From: JBBQUN01 sp963717115
GTDB taxonomy: Bacteria > Actinomycetota > Acidimicrobiia > Acidimicrobiales > SZUA-35
Length of the DNA: 64,000 nucleotides
Direction of reading: 5' to 3'
Assembly (NCBI GenBank): GCA_963717115.1
Contig: CAVQVO010000002.1
Location: forward strand, 1-64,000
A program made the position numbers and the translations under genes. Positions 37,875 to 48,500 of this stretch are shown in pieces. Every line of letters starts with the position of its first letter. Position 1 is the first letter of the stretch. The notes under the pieces were generated by a model. The model was given only the letters and a program-made list of their open reading frames with translations. It was not told the DNA's origin and ran no database searches.

Positions 37875-38849
37875 ATGGCCATCCACAGCAGTCTCGACCC
37901 GTCCACCGACGACCAGTCCTCCGACGACGGCGTCGTCGTCGTCGACTCGGGCCTCACCACCGATCGGGTTCGCGACGAGGACACCACGGCGCTGAGCCGG
38001 TTCGGTCGGTTCAAGCGGAGCTTCCGGCAGTTCCGCAAGGACCAACCGCTGGGCATGATCTCGGGATCGATCGTGGTCTTCCTGCTGCTGTGCGCGATCT
38101 TCGCCGCCTTCATCGCCCCGTACTCGCCAACCGCAACCCAGCGAGGCCGCGAGTTCAAGCTCGCCGGTCCGTCGTTCGACCACTTCTTCGGGACCGACCA
38201 CCTGGGTCGCGACATCTTCTCGCGCGTGCTCTACGGAGCCCAGATCTCGCTCATCGTGGCCACCGCCACCGTGATCATCTCGACGGTGATCGGCACGATG
38301 CTCGGTGCGGTGTCGGGCTACTTCGGCGGCAAGCTCGACATGGTCCTCCAGCGCATCGTCGACGCGATCATGTCGATCCCGGTCCTCATCCTCGCCCTGT
38401 TCATCGTGTCGCTCCTCGGATCGAGCATCACCAACGTGATCCTCGCCCTGTCGATCATCTACATCCCGCGGTTCAGCCGGATCGCCCGGGGCGAGATGCT
38501 GCGCATCCAGAGCGCCGAGTACGTGACGGCGGCCGAGGCCCTCGGCGCCACGCCGTGGCGGGTCATCATGCGCCACGGGATCCCGAACCTCGTCGCCCCG
38601 ATCATCATCCTGGCCAGCCTCACCTTCGGCCAGGCCATCGTTGCCGAGGCCGCACTCAGTTTCCTCGGGGTCGGTGCGCCGATCACCGAACCGTCGTGGG
38701 GCCAGATGCTGTCGATCTCGCGTGACTACATGACCGTCGCCTGGTGGACCGTCGTCTTCCCCGGTGCCGCGCTCAGTCTCGGCGTCCTCGCCTTCAACCT
38801 GCTCGGCGATGCGCTCCGGGACCATCTCGACCCGAAACTCGTTCGCTGA
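37875..38849 (+). CDS. Peptide-type ABC transporter permease (DppC-like)
   Basis: A 324-residue membrane subunit with the DppC layout: an acidic N-terminal extension of about 50 residues, first helix (GSIVVFLLLCAIFAAFIAPY), the FGTDHLGRDIFSRVLYGAQ motif and the EAA loop TAAEALGATPWRVIMRHGIPN. The AEAALSFLGVGAPITEPSWG segment is near-invariant in the family. A ribosome site (GAGAGGA) precedes the ATG. The Asp-rich N-terminus (STDDQSSDDGVVVVDSG) is longer than in enteric DppC. Confidence 0.94.
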   Translation: MAIHSSLDPSTDDQSSDDGVVVVDSGLTTDRVRDEDTTALSRFGRFKRSFRQFRKDQPLGMISGSIVVFLLLCAIFAAFIAPYSPTATQRGREFKLAGPSFDHFFGTDHLGRDIFSRVLYGAQISLIVATATVIISTVIGTMLGAVSGYFGGKLDMVLQRIVDAIMSIPVLILALFIVSLLGSSITNVILALSIIYIPRFSRIARGEMLRIQSAEYVTAAEALGATPWRVIMRHGIPNLVAPIIILASLTFGQAIVAEAALSFLGVGAPITEPSWGQMLSISRDYMTVAWWTVVFPGAALSLGVLAFNLLGDALRDHLDPKLVR

Positions 38850-38890
38850 GGTCGCCAAGAAACCAACCAACAATCAGGGGGAGCACACCA

Positions 38891-40610
38891 ATGCAGAGTT
38901 CACGCTGGCCTCGATGGGTCGCAGCGATCATGGCCCTGGCCTTGATCGCCGCAGCCTGCGGGGGAAGTGGTAGCGATACCGCCGAAACCGACACCGAAGA
39001 CACGACCGAGACGACCTCGTTCGACGAGGCGGCCCAGGCCGAACAGGACCGAACCGGTGACGAGGAGGCACCCGACGAAGCCATGGCCGACGAGGTCCAG
39101 ACCGGCGGCACGCTCGTCATCAGCGGGAGCTCCGACATCGCCAACCTCGATCCGATCACCTCGTCGTCGTTCAACACCCAGTACCGGCTCGACCCGGCCA
39201 TGCAACGCCTGATCGTGTTCGATTCGGGACCCGACATCGGGTACACGGCCCAGGTGCTGAAGCCGCAGTTGGCCACCGAGTGGGAGATCTCCGAGGATCT
39301 CCTCACCTACACCTTCACGTTGCGGGAAGGGGTGAAGTGGCACAACATCGCCCCGGTCAACGGCCGCGAGTTCACCTCGGCCGACGTCAAGGCCACCTTC
39401 GAGGGCGTCCTCGCCGAGGGACATCAGGCGGCGCTGCTCACCAACGTCACCGCGATCGACACGCCCGACGACTACACGGTCGTGCTCACCCTGTCGGCAC
39501 CGTTCGTCGCCGCTGATCAACAACATGGCCAGCCACTTCCTGTGGATCCTTCCCGCCGAGGCCTTCGCCGAGGGGTACGACCGCACGAACACCGTCATCG
39601 GCACCGGCCCCTTCACCCTCGACACGCCACGACGTCGACGTGAAGACGGTGTACACCAAGAACCCCGACTACTGGGAGGTCGACGACGACGGCGTGCAGC
39701 TGCCCTACATCGACAGCCTCGAGTTCCTCAGGCGATCAAGGACACCCAGCAGGCCATCGCCGCCTACAAGGCCGGCGAGATCGACATCCTGACCAACGCC
39801 ATGTCACCCGAACTGCGCGACGCACTGATGAAGGACATGCCCGACGGCCAGTTCATGGAATGGATCGACGCCGGAATGGGCCAGGTGGGTGTCAACGTCG
39901 ACCGACCGCCGTTCGACGACCTGCGGGTTCGCAAGGCGATCAGCATGGCCATCGACCGTGAGGGCATGGGCGAGACGATCCGCGGTGGTGGCACCATCCC
40001 GACCAACGTGGCCCCGGCCCTCGCCGACTACGTGCTGCCCGAGGCCGAACGCAAGGAACTGCTGCCCTACGACCCCGAGGGGGCCATCGCCCTCCTGGCC
40101 GAGGCCGGCTTCCCCGACGGACTCGATGCGGTGATGATCGCCAGCGACGCCTACGGACCGCAGTACGTGGCCCAGGCCGAGTGGCTGGTCGAGGACCTGA
40201 AGGCCGTCGGCATCAACGTCACCTTCGAGCTGCTCGACTACGCCACCTACTTCGGCAGCCGCTGGCCCGACCAGGAGTACGACATCCAGTTCGGTCCGCA
40301 GACGCCGTTCCTCGAACCCGACGAATGGCTGCGGCTCCAGATGGGCACCGGCGGCGCCCGCAACTGGTTCGGCATCAGCGACCCGATCCTCGACGAGATG
40401 CTGGCCGAACAGCTGATCATCATCGACAAGGACGAGCGGGCCGCGAAGATCATGGAGATCCAGCGCTATGCGCTCGAGAACGTGATGGATCCGATCCCGG
40501 TGTGGACCACGCTCACCCAGTGGACCTACTCGCCACGATTCAAGGACTTCTACCGGCACGGCTCCTACGGCTTCGCCGGCATCGAGCGATCCTGGCTCGC
40601 CGCCGAGTAA
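38891..40610 (+). CDS. Family 5 extracellular solute-binding lipoprotein (three frameshifts)
   Basis: The receptor of the ABC operon. A lipoprotein signal (MALALIAAAC, Cys23) is followed by a Thr/Asp/Glu-rich linker and the binding domain (GGTLVISGSSDIANLDPI, EWEISEDLLTYTFTLREGVK). Sense changes frame near 39512 (LSAPFVA to NNMASHFLWILP), near 39632 (FTLDT to DVDVKTVYTKNPDYWEV) and near 39735 (IDSLEFL to AIKDTQQAI). After that one frame runs to 40610 (PFDDLRVRKAISMAIDR, SWLAAE). All pieces are collinear and the rebuilt length (about 570 residues) is normal, so indel errors are likelier than true loss. A GGGGGAG ribosome site precedes the ATG. It should capture a peptide-like ligand outside the cell. 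Confidence 0.85.
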
Positions 40611-40624
40611 CACCAGCTCCCCAA

Positions 40625-40665
40625 CAAGAGAGAGGACGGGGTGCCTTCCCCCGTCCTCTCTCTTG
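40625..40665. terminator. Strong terminator hairpin of the ABC operon
   Basis: CAAGAGAGAGGACGGGG (40625-40641) and its exact reverse complement (40649-40665) form a perfect 17-bp stem with the loop TGCCTTC. It begins 14 bases after the operon's stop codon. There is no long U-tract. The stem is symmetric, so it may also stop reads from the convergent minus-strand cluster. Confidence 0.85.
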
Positions 40666-40687
40666 CTTCGCCATGAGCTGCTCCGCA

Positions 40688-41037
40688 GCTCCGCCTTCGG
40701 CGATCCGGCCCCAGGCAACACCGCGTGCTCACTCCGTTGCGCACGCCAAACGAACCACACCGCTCCCACCCGACCCTCGGCTCCGCCATCGGCGACCCGG
40801 CCCCAGGCAACACCGCGTGCTCACTCCGTTGCGCACGCCAAACGAACCACACCGCTCCCACCCGACCCGCAGCTCCGCCTCAGGCGACCCGGCCCCAGGC
40901 AACACCGCGTGCTCACTCCGTTGCGCACGCCAAACGAACCACACCGCTCCCACCCGACCCGCAGCTCCGCCTCGGCGACCCGGCCCCAGGCAACACCGCG
41001 TGCTCACTCCGCTGCGCACGCCAAACGAACCACGTTC
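40688..41037. repeat. 92-bp tandem repeat array, about 3.8 copies
   Basis: Units begin at 40688, 40780, 40872 and 40964, always 92 bp apart. The last is incomplete. They are almost identical over the core (GGCAACACCGCGTGCTCACT and beyond) and differ mainly just after GCTCCGCC, where one to three bases vary. Each unit can form a GCGTGC / GCACGC hairpin. As 92 is not a multiple of three, the array cannot encode a regular peptide repeat. There are no unique spacers. It fills the gap between the ABC operon and the convergent peptidase gene. Confidence 0.92.
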
Positions 41038-41061
41038 CTGATCCCCTGCCCGGGACCGGCG

Positions 41062-42027
41062 TCACCCGGCGTGGCTGCCGGGATTCAGGTGGCGATGGAT
41101 CCAGCGAATCTTGTCGATGGCGATGTCGGAGGGCGCGAACGGGTACGCGTCGGGAACACCGATCGACCGGTTGAGCTCGTTGAGGGTCGGCGTGAGATCG
41201 ACCCAGACCCGCTGCATCGCATCGAAATCCGACGGCGCCACCCGGGGTGCGCTGACCGGGACGTCGATCAGCGGGAACCACCAGGCGGTCTCGATCGTGT
41301 CGGTCATGTGAAGGTAGTGGGCGAAGCTCTCGGCGAAGTCCTCCCAGGGATGGGCCGATGCGTAGTTCGACACGTACCCGGCCCGCCACGCCCCCTCGCC
41401 GTCGAACCCGGCCGAGGGCTGGGCGTAGTGCCGCTCGAGGGCCTCGGCGTAGTCGGCCCGTTCGTCGCCGAACCGTTGACGGAAGTCCTCGATCACCACC
41501 GACCGGTCGACGAACGCCGCCCAGTACCAGTGCCCGAGCTCGTGACGCACGTGTCCGACCGGGGTCCGGTAGCGCTCGCCGAGCCGGTCGCGGATCTCGG
41601 CCAGCCGGACCGGGTCGCCCTCGGCCACGTCGAGCGTGATGACGCCATCGGCGTGACCGGTGGTGACGGACTCCCCCGGGGTGCTCTCGAGCAACTCGAA
41701 TCGCAGCGCCGGAACGATGCCGCGCGGGTCGATGCCGAACCCGATCAGCTGGCGAAGGGTCCGTCGTTTCGCCGCCTGGAACGGGGCGACCAGCGGGCTG
41801 AGATCGTCGACCAGATCGAGCCAGCAGCTCAGACACGCCCAGCCGTCGGCAGCCACCCAGTTGCACACGCCGGGGCCGCCGTGGTTGTGGCAGCGCACCA
41901 CCGTCGGACCCACCAGCTCGAAGGCATCGGCGAAGGGCTCGTAGGCCAGGTCGGCACCACAGACGCCGCACCGGTCGTTGCCGAAGAAGCAGAACGAGTG
42001 GCACTGCGGGCAGTCGAACCGGCGCAT
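41062..42027 (-). CDS. Zinc-ribbon putative metallopeptidase
   Basis: A 321-residue protein that starts with a rubredoxin-like zinc ribbon (CPQC at 6-9 and CGVC at 20-23) and more cysteine/histidine pairs (RCHNHG, CNWV, CLSC, to residue 68). It carries a metallopeptidase motif, HELGH, at 162-166 (VGHVRHELGHWYW), with further conserved acidic residues downstream (YAEALERHYAQP, PWEDFAESFAHYLH). It fits the putative zinc-binding metallopeptidase family often found beside transglutaminase and alpha-E genes. Its start overlaps the transglutaminase stop by one base (TGATG). It may trim or process the product of this gene block. No substrate is known. Confidence 0.85.
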   Translation of the reverse strand: MRRFDCPQCHSFCFFGNDRCGVCGADLAYEPFADAFELVGPTVVRCHNHGGPGVCNWVAADGWACLSCWLDLVDDLSPLVAPFQAAKRRTLRQLIGFGIDPRGIVPALRFELLESTPGESVTTGHADGVITLDVAEGDPVRLAEIRDRLGERYRTPVGHVRHELGHWYWAAFVDRSVVIEDFRQRFGDERADYAEALERHYAQPSAGFDGEGAWRAGYVSNYASAHPWEDFAESFAHYLHMTDTIETAWWFPLIDVPVSAPRVAPSDFDAMQRVWVDLTPTLNELNRSIGVPDAYPFAPSDIAIDKIRWIHRHLNPGSHAG

Positions 42028-42899
42028 CAGTCGACCCTCGCCACATCGACCGAGACCGTCAGTTTGGTCCGCACGCTGTCGCTGTAGATCACGCCCTTGA
42101 GGGGTGGGACGTCGTCGTAGTCTCGACCCCAGCCGGTGGTGACGTAGCGCTCGTCGACGAACTGCCGATTGGTCGGGTCGAGATCGAGCCAGCCCGTCCC
42201 GGGGACCTTGGCCGACACCCAGGCGTGCGAGACGTCGACACCGACCAGCCGGGGCCGTCCGGGTGGCGGAAGCGTCTCGAGGTAGCCGCTGACGTACCGG
42301 GCCGGGATCCCCTCGGCCCGCAGGCACGCCACCACCAGGTGTGCGAAATCCTGACACACGCCGGCGCCCTGCTCGAACAGGTCGTCGAGGGTGCTCGTGA
42401 CGGTGGTGGCCTCGGCGTCGAACTCGAATCGCTCGCCGACCCGAACCATCAGGTCGCTCAGGCAGTCGGCGAACGGTTCTGCGTCGTCGAAGGACGCAGC
42501 ACCGAACCGGCGAACCCGGTCGTCGATCGGGACCCGAGGGGAGGGAAGGCGGTAGTGGGTCGCCTCGACCCGTTCGTCGCCGTCGAGCGAGGCCAGCAGC
42601 GACCGCATCTCGCCGAGCGTCGGCGCCTCGACCGCCGGCAACGGCTCGACGTCGACGTCGCTCGTCGCCACGATCTCGAGCGCATCGTGGGTCTCGTCGA
42701 CCCGGAAATAGGTGGCGCGGTTGCCGAAGAAGTCGACCCGTTCCCGAACGTCCTCGGGGGTCGGCGACACGGTGAGTGCCGAGGCGACGCAGCGCTGACG
42801 GTCGGTGTCGCGCGGCAACAGACACGACTGGCCATACGACACCGCCACCGGGGCGTCATAGCGGTAGCGGGTCCGGTGGGTCACCCGGTACCGCGTCAT
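42027..42899 (-). CDS. Transglutaminase-like cysteine protease-fold protein
   Basis: A 290-residue protein. The N-terminal beta domain (MTRYRVTHRTRYRYDAPVAV) is typical of bacterial transglutaminase-like proteins, and the papain-like core has Cys182 (GAGVCQDFAH), His225 (VSHAWVSA) and Asp241 (LDLDPTN) as triad. Such proteins may act as amide-bond hydrolases or cross-linkers. In this gene context they are predicted partners of ATP-grasp peptide ligases. ATG 42899 is chosen over upstream frame. No signal peptide is seen, so it is cytoplasmic. Confidence 0.88.
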   Translation of the reverse strand: MTRYRVTHRTRYRYDAPVAVSYGQSCLLPRDTDRQRCVASALTVSPTPEDVRERVDFFGNRATYFRVDETHDALEIVATSDVDVEPLPAVEAPTLGEMRSLLASLDGDERVEATHYRLPSPRVPIDDRVRRFGAASFDDAEPFADCLSDLMVRVGERFEFDAEATTVTSTLDDLFEQGAGVCQDFAHLVVACLRAEGIPARYVSGYLETLPPPGRPRLVGVDVSHAWVSAKVPGTGWLDLDPTNRQFVDERYVTTGWGRDYDDVPPLKGVIYSDSVRTKLTVSVDVARVD

Positions 42900-42960
42900 G
42901 ATTCGATCCGCTTCACGATCCGGTCCTGCTCGAGCACCGCTGCCCCCTACCCGTTCGCCG

Positions 42961-45504
42961 TCATGACGAAACCACCGTCGTGGCATCCGACAGCGACTGC
43001 TGACGCAGGATGTGGGCGAAGCTGCGTTCGCCGACATCGCCGGCCAGGGTCGTGATGCGGGCGACCATGTCGTCGAAGAACCGGATCAGTTCGGCCCGGC
43101 CCCCGTCGGCATCGCGTCGCACCAGCGCCGCCGAGTCGACCACCCGCAACGCCGTCGACAGGGTCAGGAGGTCGCGTTCGACCGCCGAGAGCGCCGTGCC
43201 GCTGTCGCGACCGGGAAGCCCGGCCAGGGTGACCTCGAGTCGATCGACCTGGAAGCGGAGCGAGCGAGGGTTGCCCGGGTCGCCGACGAGGAGATCGAGC
43301 AGGGTCTCGAGCTGGGCGTGCGACCGGTACCGACGCCGATACGTGATGATGCTCTCCGACGCCATCAGGACCGATTCGAACACGAGGCTCTCGGTGGCCG
43401 AGCTCTGTTCCTGATCGAGCGTGGCCCGGAGCAGCATGGCCAGGTTCTGGAAGCGCTCGATGCGCCGCCCGGCCTCGAGGAAGTGCCAGCCGGCGTCACG
43501 GACCATCGACTCGCCGGCCAGACCGTGGAGCGCCAGCAGCGAACCCAGCACCACGCCGAGGGTGCCCTGCACGACGTCGTGGCGGTCGCTCTCGGTGGCC
43601 GACAGGGTCGCCAACTGCCGCTCGAGTGCTCCGGTGACGAGCCAGGTGTCGACCGACAGTTGGTCGCGCACCGCTTCGGCCGAGCCCAGCAGCCTCGACA
43701 CCGCGAACGCCAGCGATCCGGGCCGATCGACATCGCAGGCCAGGGCGAACAGTTCGGCGTCGGCGTCGGGCGGGCCGACCCGGTCGCCTCGTGGCGAATA
43801 GGTGACGATCGACAGGGCCCGGAGCAGGGCGTCGACCGCCTGCTGCCCCTGGTCGTCGTCGGCGGTCAGCGAGTTGCGCCGATCGTGGACCGCACGCAGC
43901 AGCCGGGCCACCGACTCGGCCCGCTCGGCGTACCGACCGACCCAGAAGAGGTTCTCGGCCGCACGCTGGGACAGACCACCGAACGGATCCTCGGCGGCGA
44001 CGACCGGCCCGGCGGTCAGCCAGAACTCGCTCTGGCGTTGCGGCTCGCTGGCCAGGACCCAGGTGTCCTTGGCCATGGCCCCGAGTTGGTTCGAGATCAG
44101 CGGGGTGTCGTCGTCGGGCGCGACCCGGGTGAGTCCGCCGGGCATCACCGCGAAGGACCCCTCCCGGGCGACGGCATAGCTGCGCAGCAGGGTGCGTCGG
44201 GCGACGACCCCGTGTTCACCGAGGGTGGGGGCGGTCGACATCGCCAGCGGTTCCTGGGCCACCCAGCGACGGGGTTCGGCCTCGATCCGCCGCCGCAGCA
44301 GGGCGAGGTCGTGGCTCGACATCCTCGTCCCGAAATGGGACCGGGTCGAGACCTCCCGGGCGATGGGTTTGCACACCAGTTCGTCGAGGTGATCGAGCAC
44401 GAACGCCCGGCTGTCGGGGTCACCGCACCACCAGGTCGTCACGCCGGGAAGGGTGAGGTCCTGACCGAGGAGCGCCTGGGCGATGGCCGGCAGGAAGGCC
44501 CCGAGCGCCGGGTTCTCGATGGCGCCGCTGCCGAGGGAGTTGACGACGACCACGTTGCCCCGCCGGCAGGCCTCGAGGAGACCGGGCACCCCGAGCTGGG
44601 ATTCGGGACGCAGTTCGAGTGGATCGCAGTAGCCCGCATCGACGCGACGCAGGATCACGTCGACCGGTTCGATCTGCCCCAGCGCTCGCAGGTAGACCCG
44701 TCCCCCACTGACGAACAGGTCGCTGCCCTCGACGAGGCTGTAGCCCAGGTAGGACGCGATGAAGGCGTGCTCGAACGCGGTCTCGGACCGGGATCCGGGG
44801 CTCAGCACCACGATGCGGGGATCGTCGGTGCGGTGGCCGCCGAGCTGCTGCAGACCGGCCCGCAGCGCCCGGAAGTACGGGGCGACGTGATGGACCTGGG
44901 CGTTGCGATACAGGCTCGGGAACACCCGCGACAGCACGATGCGGTTCTCGAGGGCGTAGCCGGCCCCCGACGGGGCCTGGGCATAGTCGCCGAGGACGCG
45001 GAACGACCCCGAGTCGTCGCGGGCCAGATCGACCGCATAGGTGAACAACTGGGAGTCGTCGGGCAACCGGATCCCGTCGCAGGCCCGGAGGAACCCGGCG
45101 TGTTCGAACACCAGCTCGGGCGGGATGACCCCCCGACGCAGGAGTTTGCGTTCGCCGTAGAGATCGCGCAGCAGCAGGTCGAGCAGCACCGCCCGCTGGA
45201 TCACGCCGGCCTCGATCCCGGCCCATTCGGTGGACGGGATCAGGAGGGGGATGACGTCGAGCTGCCAGGCCCGGGAGTGGGCCTCGTCGGCGCCGACCAC
45301 CCGGTAGGTGGTCCCGTCGTTCTCGAGGAGCCGGTCGACGTCGACCTGACGGCGTCGCAGTTCGTGGGGCCCGAGTGACTCGAGGGCTCCGGAGAAGTCG
45401 TGCCAGTGACCACGGACCCGCTCGGGACCGGCGAGGAACTCGTCGACTCGGCCGGGACGCAGCTGATAGCCGTCGAACAACGACGTGTGCAGTTGCGTGG
45501 TCAC
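42961..45504 (-). CDS. Circularly permuted ATP-grasp fused to alpha-E domain
   Basis: An 847-residue fusion. Residues 1-480 are a circularly permuted ATP-grasp ligase (TEWAGIEAGVIQRAVLLDLLL, PGSRSETAFEHAFIASYLG, VDVILRRVDAGYCDPLEL, LDELVCKPIA, RRWVAQEPLA). Residues 520-847 are an alpha-E helical domain (AAENLFWVGRYAERAESVAR, AGRRIERFQNLAMLL). In many bacteria these are two separate genes. The ATP-grasp domain should form a peptide-like bond using ATP; alpha-E is of unknown function and always accompanies it. A separate, second ATP-grasp and alpha-E pair lies upstream in the same block. The gap to the next gene (61 bp) and same-strand order suggest one operon. Confidence 0.88.
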   Translation of the reverse strand: MTTQLHTSLFDGYQLRPGRVDEFLAGPERVRGHWHDFSGALESLGPHELRRRQVDVDRLLENDGTTYRVVGADEAHSRAWQLDVIPLLIPSTEWAGIEAGVIQRAVLLDLLLRDLYGERKLLRRGVIPPELVFEHAGFLRACDGIRLPDDSQLFTYAVDLARDDSGSFRVLGDYAQAPSGAGYALENRIVLSRVFPSLYRNAQVHHVAPYFRALRAGLQQLGGHRTDDPRIVVLSPGSRSETAFEHAFIASYLGYSLVEGSDLFVSGGRVYLRALGQIEPVDVILRRVDAGYCDPLELRPESQLGVPGLLEACRRGNVVVVNSLGSGAIENPALGAFLPAIAQALLGQDLTLPGVTTWWCGDPDSRAFVLDHLDELVCKPIAREVSTRSHFGTRMSSHDLALLRRRIEAEPRRWVAQEPLAMSTAPTLGEHGVVARRTLLRSYAVAREGSFAVMPGGLTRVAPDDDTPLISNQLGAMAKDTWVLASEPQRQSEFWLTAGPVVAAEDPFGGLSQRAAENLFWVGRYAERAESVARLLRAVHDRRNSLTADDDQGQQAVDALLRALSIVTYSPRGDRVGPPDADAELFALACDVDRPGSLAFAVSRLLGSAEAVRDQLSVDTWLVTGALERQLATLSATESDRHDVVQGTLGVVLGSLLALHGLAGESMVRDAGWHFLEAGRRIERFQNLAMLLRATLDQEQSSATESLVFESVLMASESIITYRRRYRSHAQLETLLDLLVGDPGNPRSLRFQVDRLEVTLAGLPGRDSGTALSAVERDLLTLSTALRVVDSAALVRRDADGGRAELIRFFDDMVARITTLAGDVGERSFAHILRQQSLSDATTVVSS

Positions 45505-45510
45505 GGCAGG

Positions 45511-48500
45511 TCAGACTCGGCGGGCTCGACGGAGATCCAAGGTGACAGGGTACTCCTTGTGCCGTTCCGGCCGGATGATCTCGGGGACGAGCCGACCCGG
45601 GGTGTGCCCGATGGTCTCGAACCGGGACTGGCGGCGGGATTCGGCCTCGGCGGCGTTGACCGGGAACGTGTCGTAGGCCCGGCCCCCCTCGTGGACCACG
45701 TGGTAGCGGCAGCCACCGAGCGAGCGCTCGTTCCAGCGGTCGACCACGTCGAACACCAGCGGCGACTGGACCCCGATGGTCGGGTGGAGTCCCGAGGGCG
45801 GGGCCCAGGCCTTGAAGCGCACGCCGGCGATCGAGACGCCGGGCAGGTCGGTCGGTGTGAGGGGGACCTCGACGCCGTTGCAGGTGATGACGTGCCGGCC
45901 GTCGACCGCGCCGTCGACCCGAAGCTGGACCCGCTCGACCGAGGAGTCCACGGCCCGGGCCATCCCCGATCCGGTCGACTCCTCGCCGAGCACGTGCCAC
46001 GGCTCGATCCCGGCTCGAAGCTCGAGGGTGATGCCGTCGATCGTGACGGTGCCGTGCCGGGGGAACCGGAACTCGACGAACGGGTCGAACCAGGCCGGAT
46101 CGAAGTCGAAGCCGTGCCGACCGAGATCGACCAGGACGTCGGACAGGTCTCGCTCGACGTACCAGGGAAGCAGATGACGATCGTGGAGCGCGGTTCCCCA
46201 GCGGATCGGATCGAGCCGGTAGGGCGACTCCCAGCAACGGGCGACGATGGCTCGCACGAGCAGGGCCTGGACGAGGGCCATCCGGGGATGGGGTGGCATC
46301 TCGAACGCCCGGAGTTCGACGACCCCCCAGCGACCCCGTTCGCTGTCGGGGCTGAAGAGCTTGTCGATGCAGAACTCGGCCCGGTGGGTGTTGCCGGTCA
46401 GGTCGACGAGGAGGTGGCGCAGCAGTCGGTCGACCAGCCACGGAGGGACGTCGTCGCCGGCGGCATCGAGTTCGACGAACGCCGTCTCGAGCTCGTAGAG
46501 GCTCTCGTCTCGGGCCTCGTCGACCCGCGGCGCCTGGCTGGACGGCCCGATGAAGCGACCCGAGAAGAGGTAGGAGAGCGACGGATGATGCTGCCAGTAG
46601 GTGATGAGCGACCGCAGCAGAGACGGCCGCCGCAGGAGCGGGCTGTCGGCCGGCGTCGGTCCGCCCAGGGTGAGATGGCTGCCGCCGCCGGTGCCCATGT
46701 GGGTGCCGTCGAGTTCGAAGGTCTCGGTGGTGAGCCGACTGGCGCGGGCGTCTTCGTCGAGACCCTCGACGATCGAGACCAGGTCGGGCCAGCTCCGGGC
46801 CGGGGGAACGTTGACCTCGATGACGCCGGGATCGGGGGTGACGCTGAGGGCGGACAGCCGGGGGTCGGCCGGGATCGGGTAGCCCTCGATCACGATCGGC
46901 TGGTCGAGCTCGGCGGCGGTGGCCTCGATGGCGGCCAGGAGGTCGAGGGCGTCGTCGGCGGATTCGAGCGGTGGCAGGAAGACGAAGAGGTGGTGGTCAC
47001 GGACTTCGAGGCACACCGCCGTAGGCGGTAGATGTGGGAGCGCGGTGGGCGGGAGGTCGGGGATCGCCGACGGTGGCTCGTCGGTCGAGGTCTCGACCGC
47101 TGGGGGCGGCGGTGCGGGGTGGCGCCGGGTCCCGAACGGGAGCAGCGGGGCGAGGGGCGACGGCTCGTGGATCGGGGGCGGTGGGGTCCAGCCCAGCGAG
47201 CGGATGGGGAGCCGGAGCCCGATCGGGGAATCGCCGGGCAAGAGGAAGAGCGTCCCCCGCCGGGTGTTCCAGGGGCTCGAGATCCACGACGGCCCCACCC
47301 GACACAGGGGCAGGACCCAGCCGGTCGGGTCTCCCGCCCGCTCGTCGATCCGGGCGGTCAACGAGCGCCGTCCGGCTTCGCTCGCCAGGTCGGGTGCTTC
47401 GGGGTCGAGGTCGTCGGGCGGGGGCGAACCGTCGGGCAGCAGCGATTCCTCCCACAGCGCGTGGAGGGGATCCTCCCAGGCCGGGATGGGCGACGCGGCG
47501 TCGAGGCCGAGGTGTCCGGCGAGCACCGAGGCGAAGCGACCGGCCGACGCCGCATCGAGGTCGCTCCGTGCGTCGTCGGGGCCGGTGCTCGGCACGGCGA
47601 GCAGCGTCGGATCGGTCCAGATCGGCACTCGGTCGGTTCGCCACACGATCGTGTGCTGCCAGCGGGGAAGCGGTTCACCCGGGTACCACTTCCCCTGGCC
47701 ATGATGGACCACGCCACCGGAGCCGAAGCGGCGATGGAGCCGTTCGGTCAGTCCGGCGGCGAGCAGCCGTTTGGCCGGCCCGTCGGCGACGAGGTTCCAC
47801 TCGGCGCCTTCCTGATCGTCGATCGAGACGAACGTCGGCTCACCGCCCTGGGTCAGCCGGACGTCGCCGGCCTCGAGCCGCTCGTCGATGCGCCGACCGA
47901 GATCGTCGATGGCCGCCCACTGGTCATCGCGATAGGGCTTGGTGACCCGGGGATCCTCGTGGATCCGCTGGACCCGGTTGACGAAGTCGAACTCGACCCC
48001 GGTCGGATCCGTTCGCCCGACGATCGGGGCCGCGGTCTCCGGCGCCGGGGTGGCCGAGAGCGGGATGTGCCCCTCTCCGACGAGCAGACCCGAGGTCGGG
48101 TCGAGCCCGACCCAACCCGCACCCGGGAGATAGACCTCGGTCCACGCGTGGAGGTCGGTGAAGTCCTCCTTGGGACCGGCCGGACCCTCGAGGGGCGCGA
48201 CGTCGGCGACGAGCTGCACGAGGTAGCCCGACACGAACCGGGCGGCAAGGCCCAGGTTCCTCAGGATCTCGACCAGGAGCCAGGCCGAGTCGCGGCACGA
48301 TCCGATGCCGAGTCGGAGCGTGTCGTCGGCCGACTGGACGCCGGGCTCCATGCGGACCGTGTAGCCGACGTCGCCAGCCAGCCGACGGTTGAGCCCGACG
48401 AGGAAGTCGATCGTGCGCTGCTCGGTCGTGGTGTCGACCTCGGCCAGCCAGGCCGCCTGGAGCGGGCCGGGCTCGGGGCAGCGCAGGTAGGGCGCGAGAT

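Noticed and set aside
40688..41037. 92-bp units as a CRISPR array
   Set aside because: Units follow each other directly with no unique spacers, and no cas genes are nearby.
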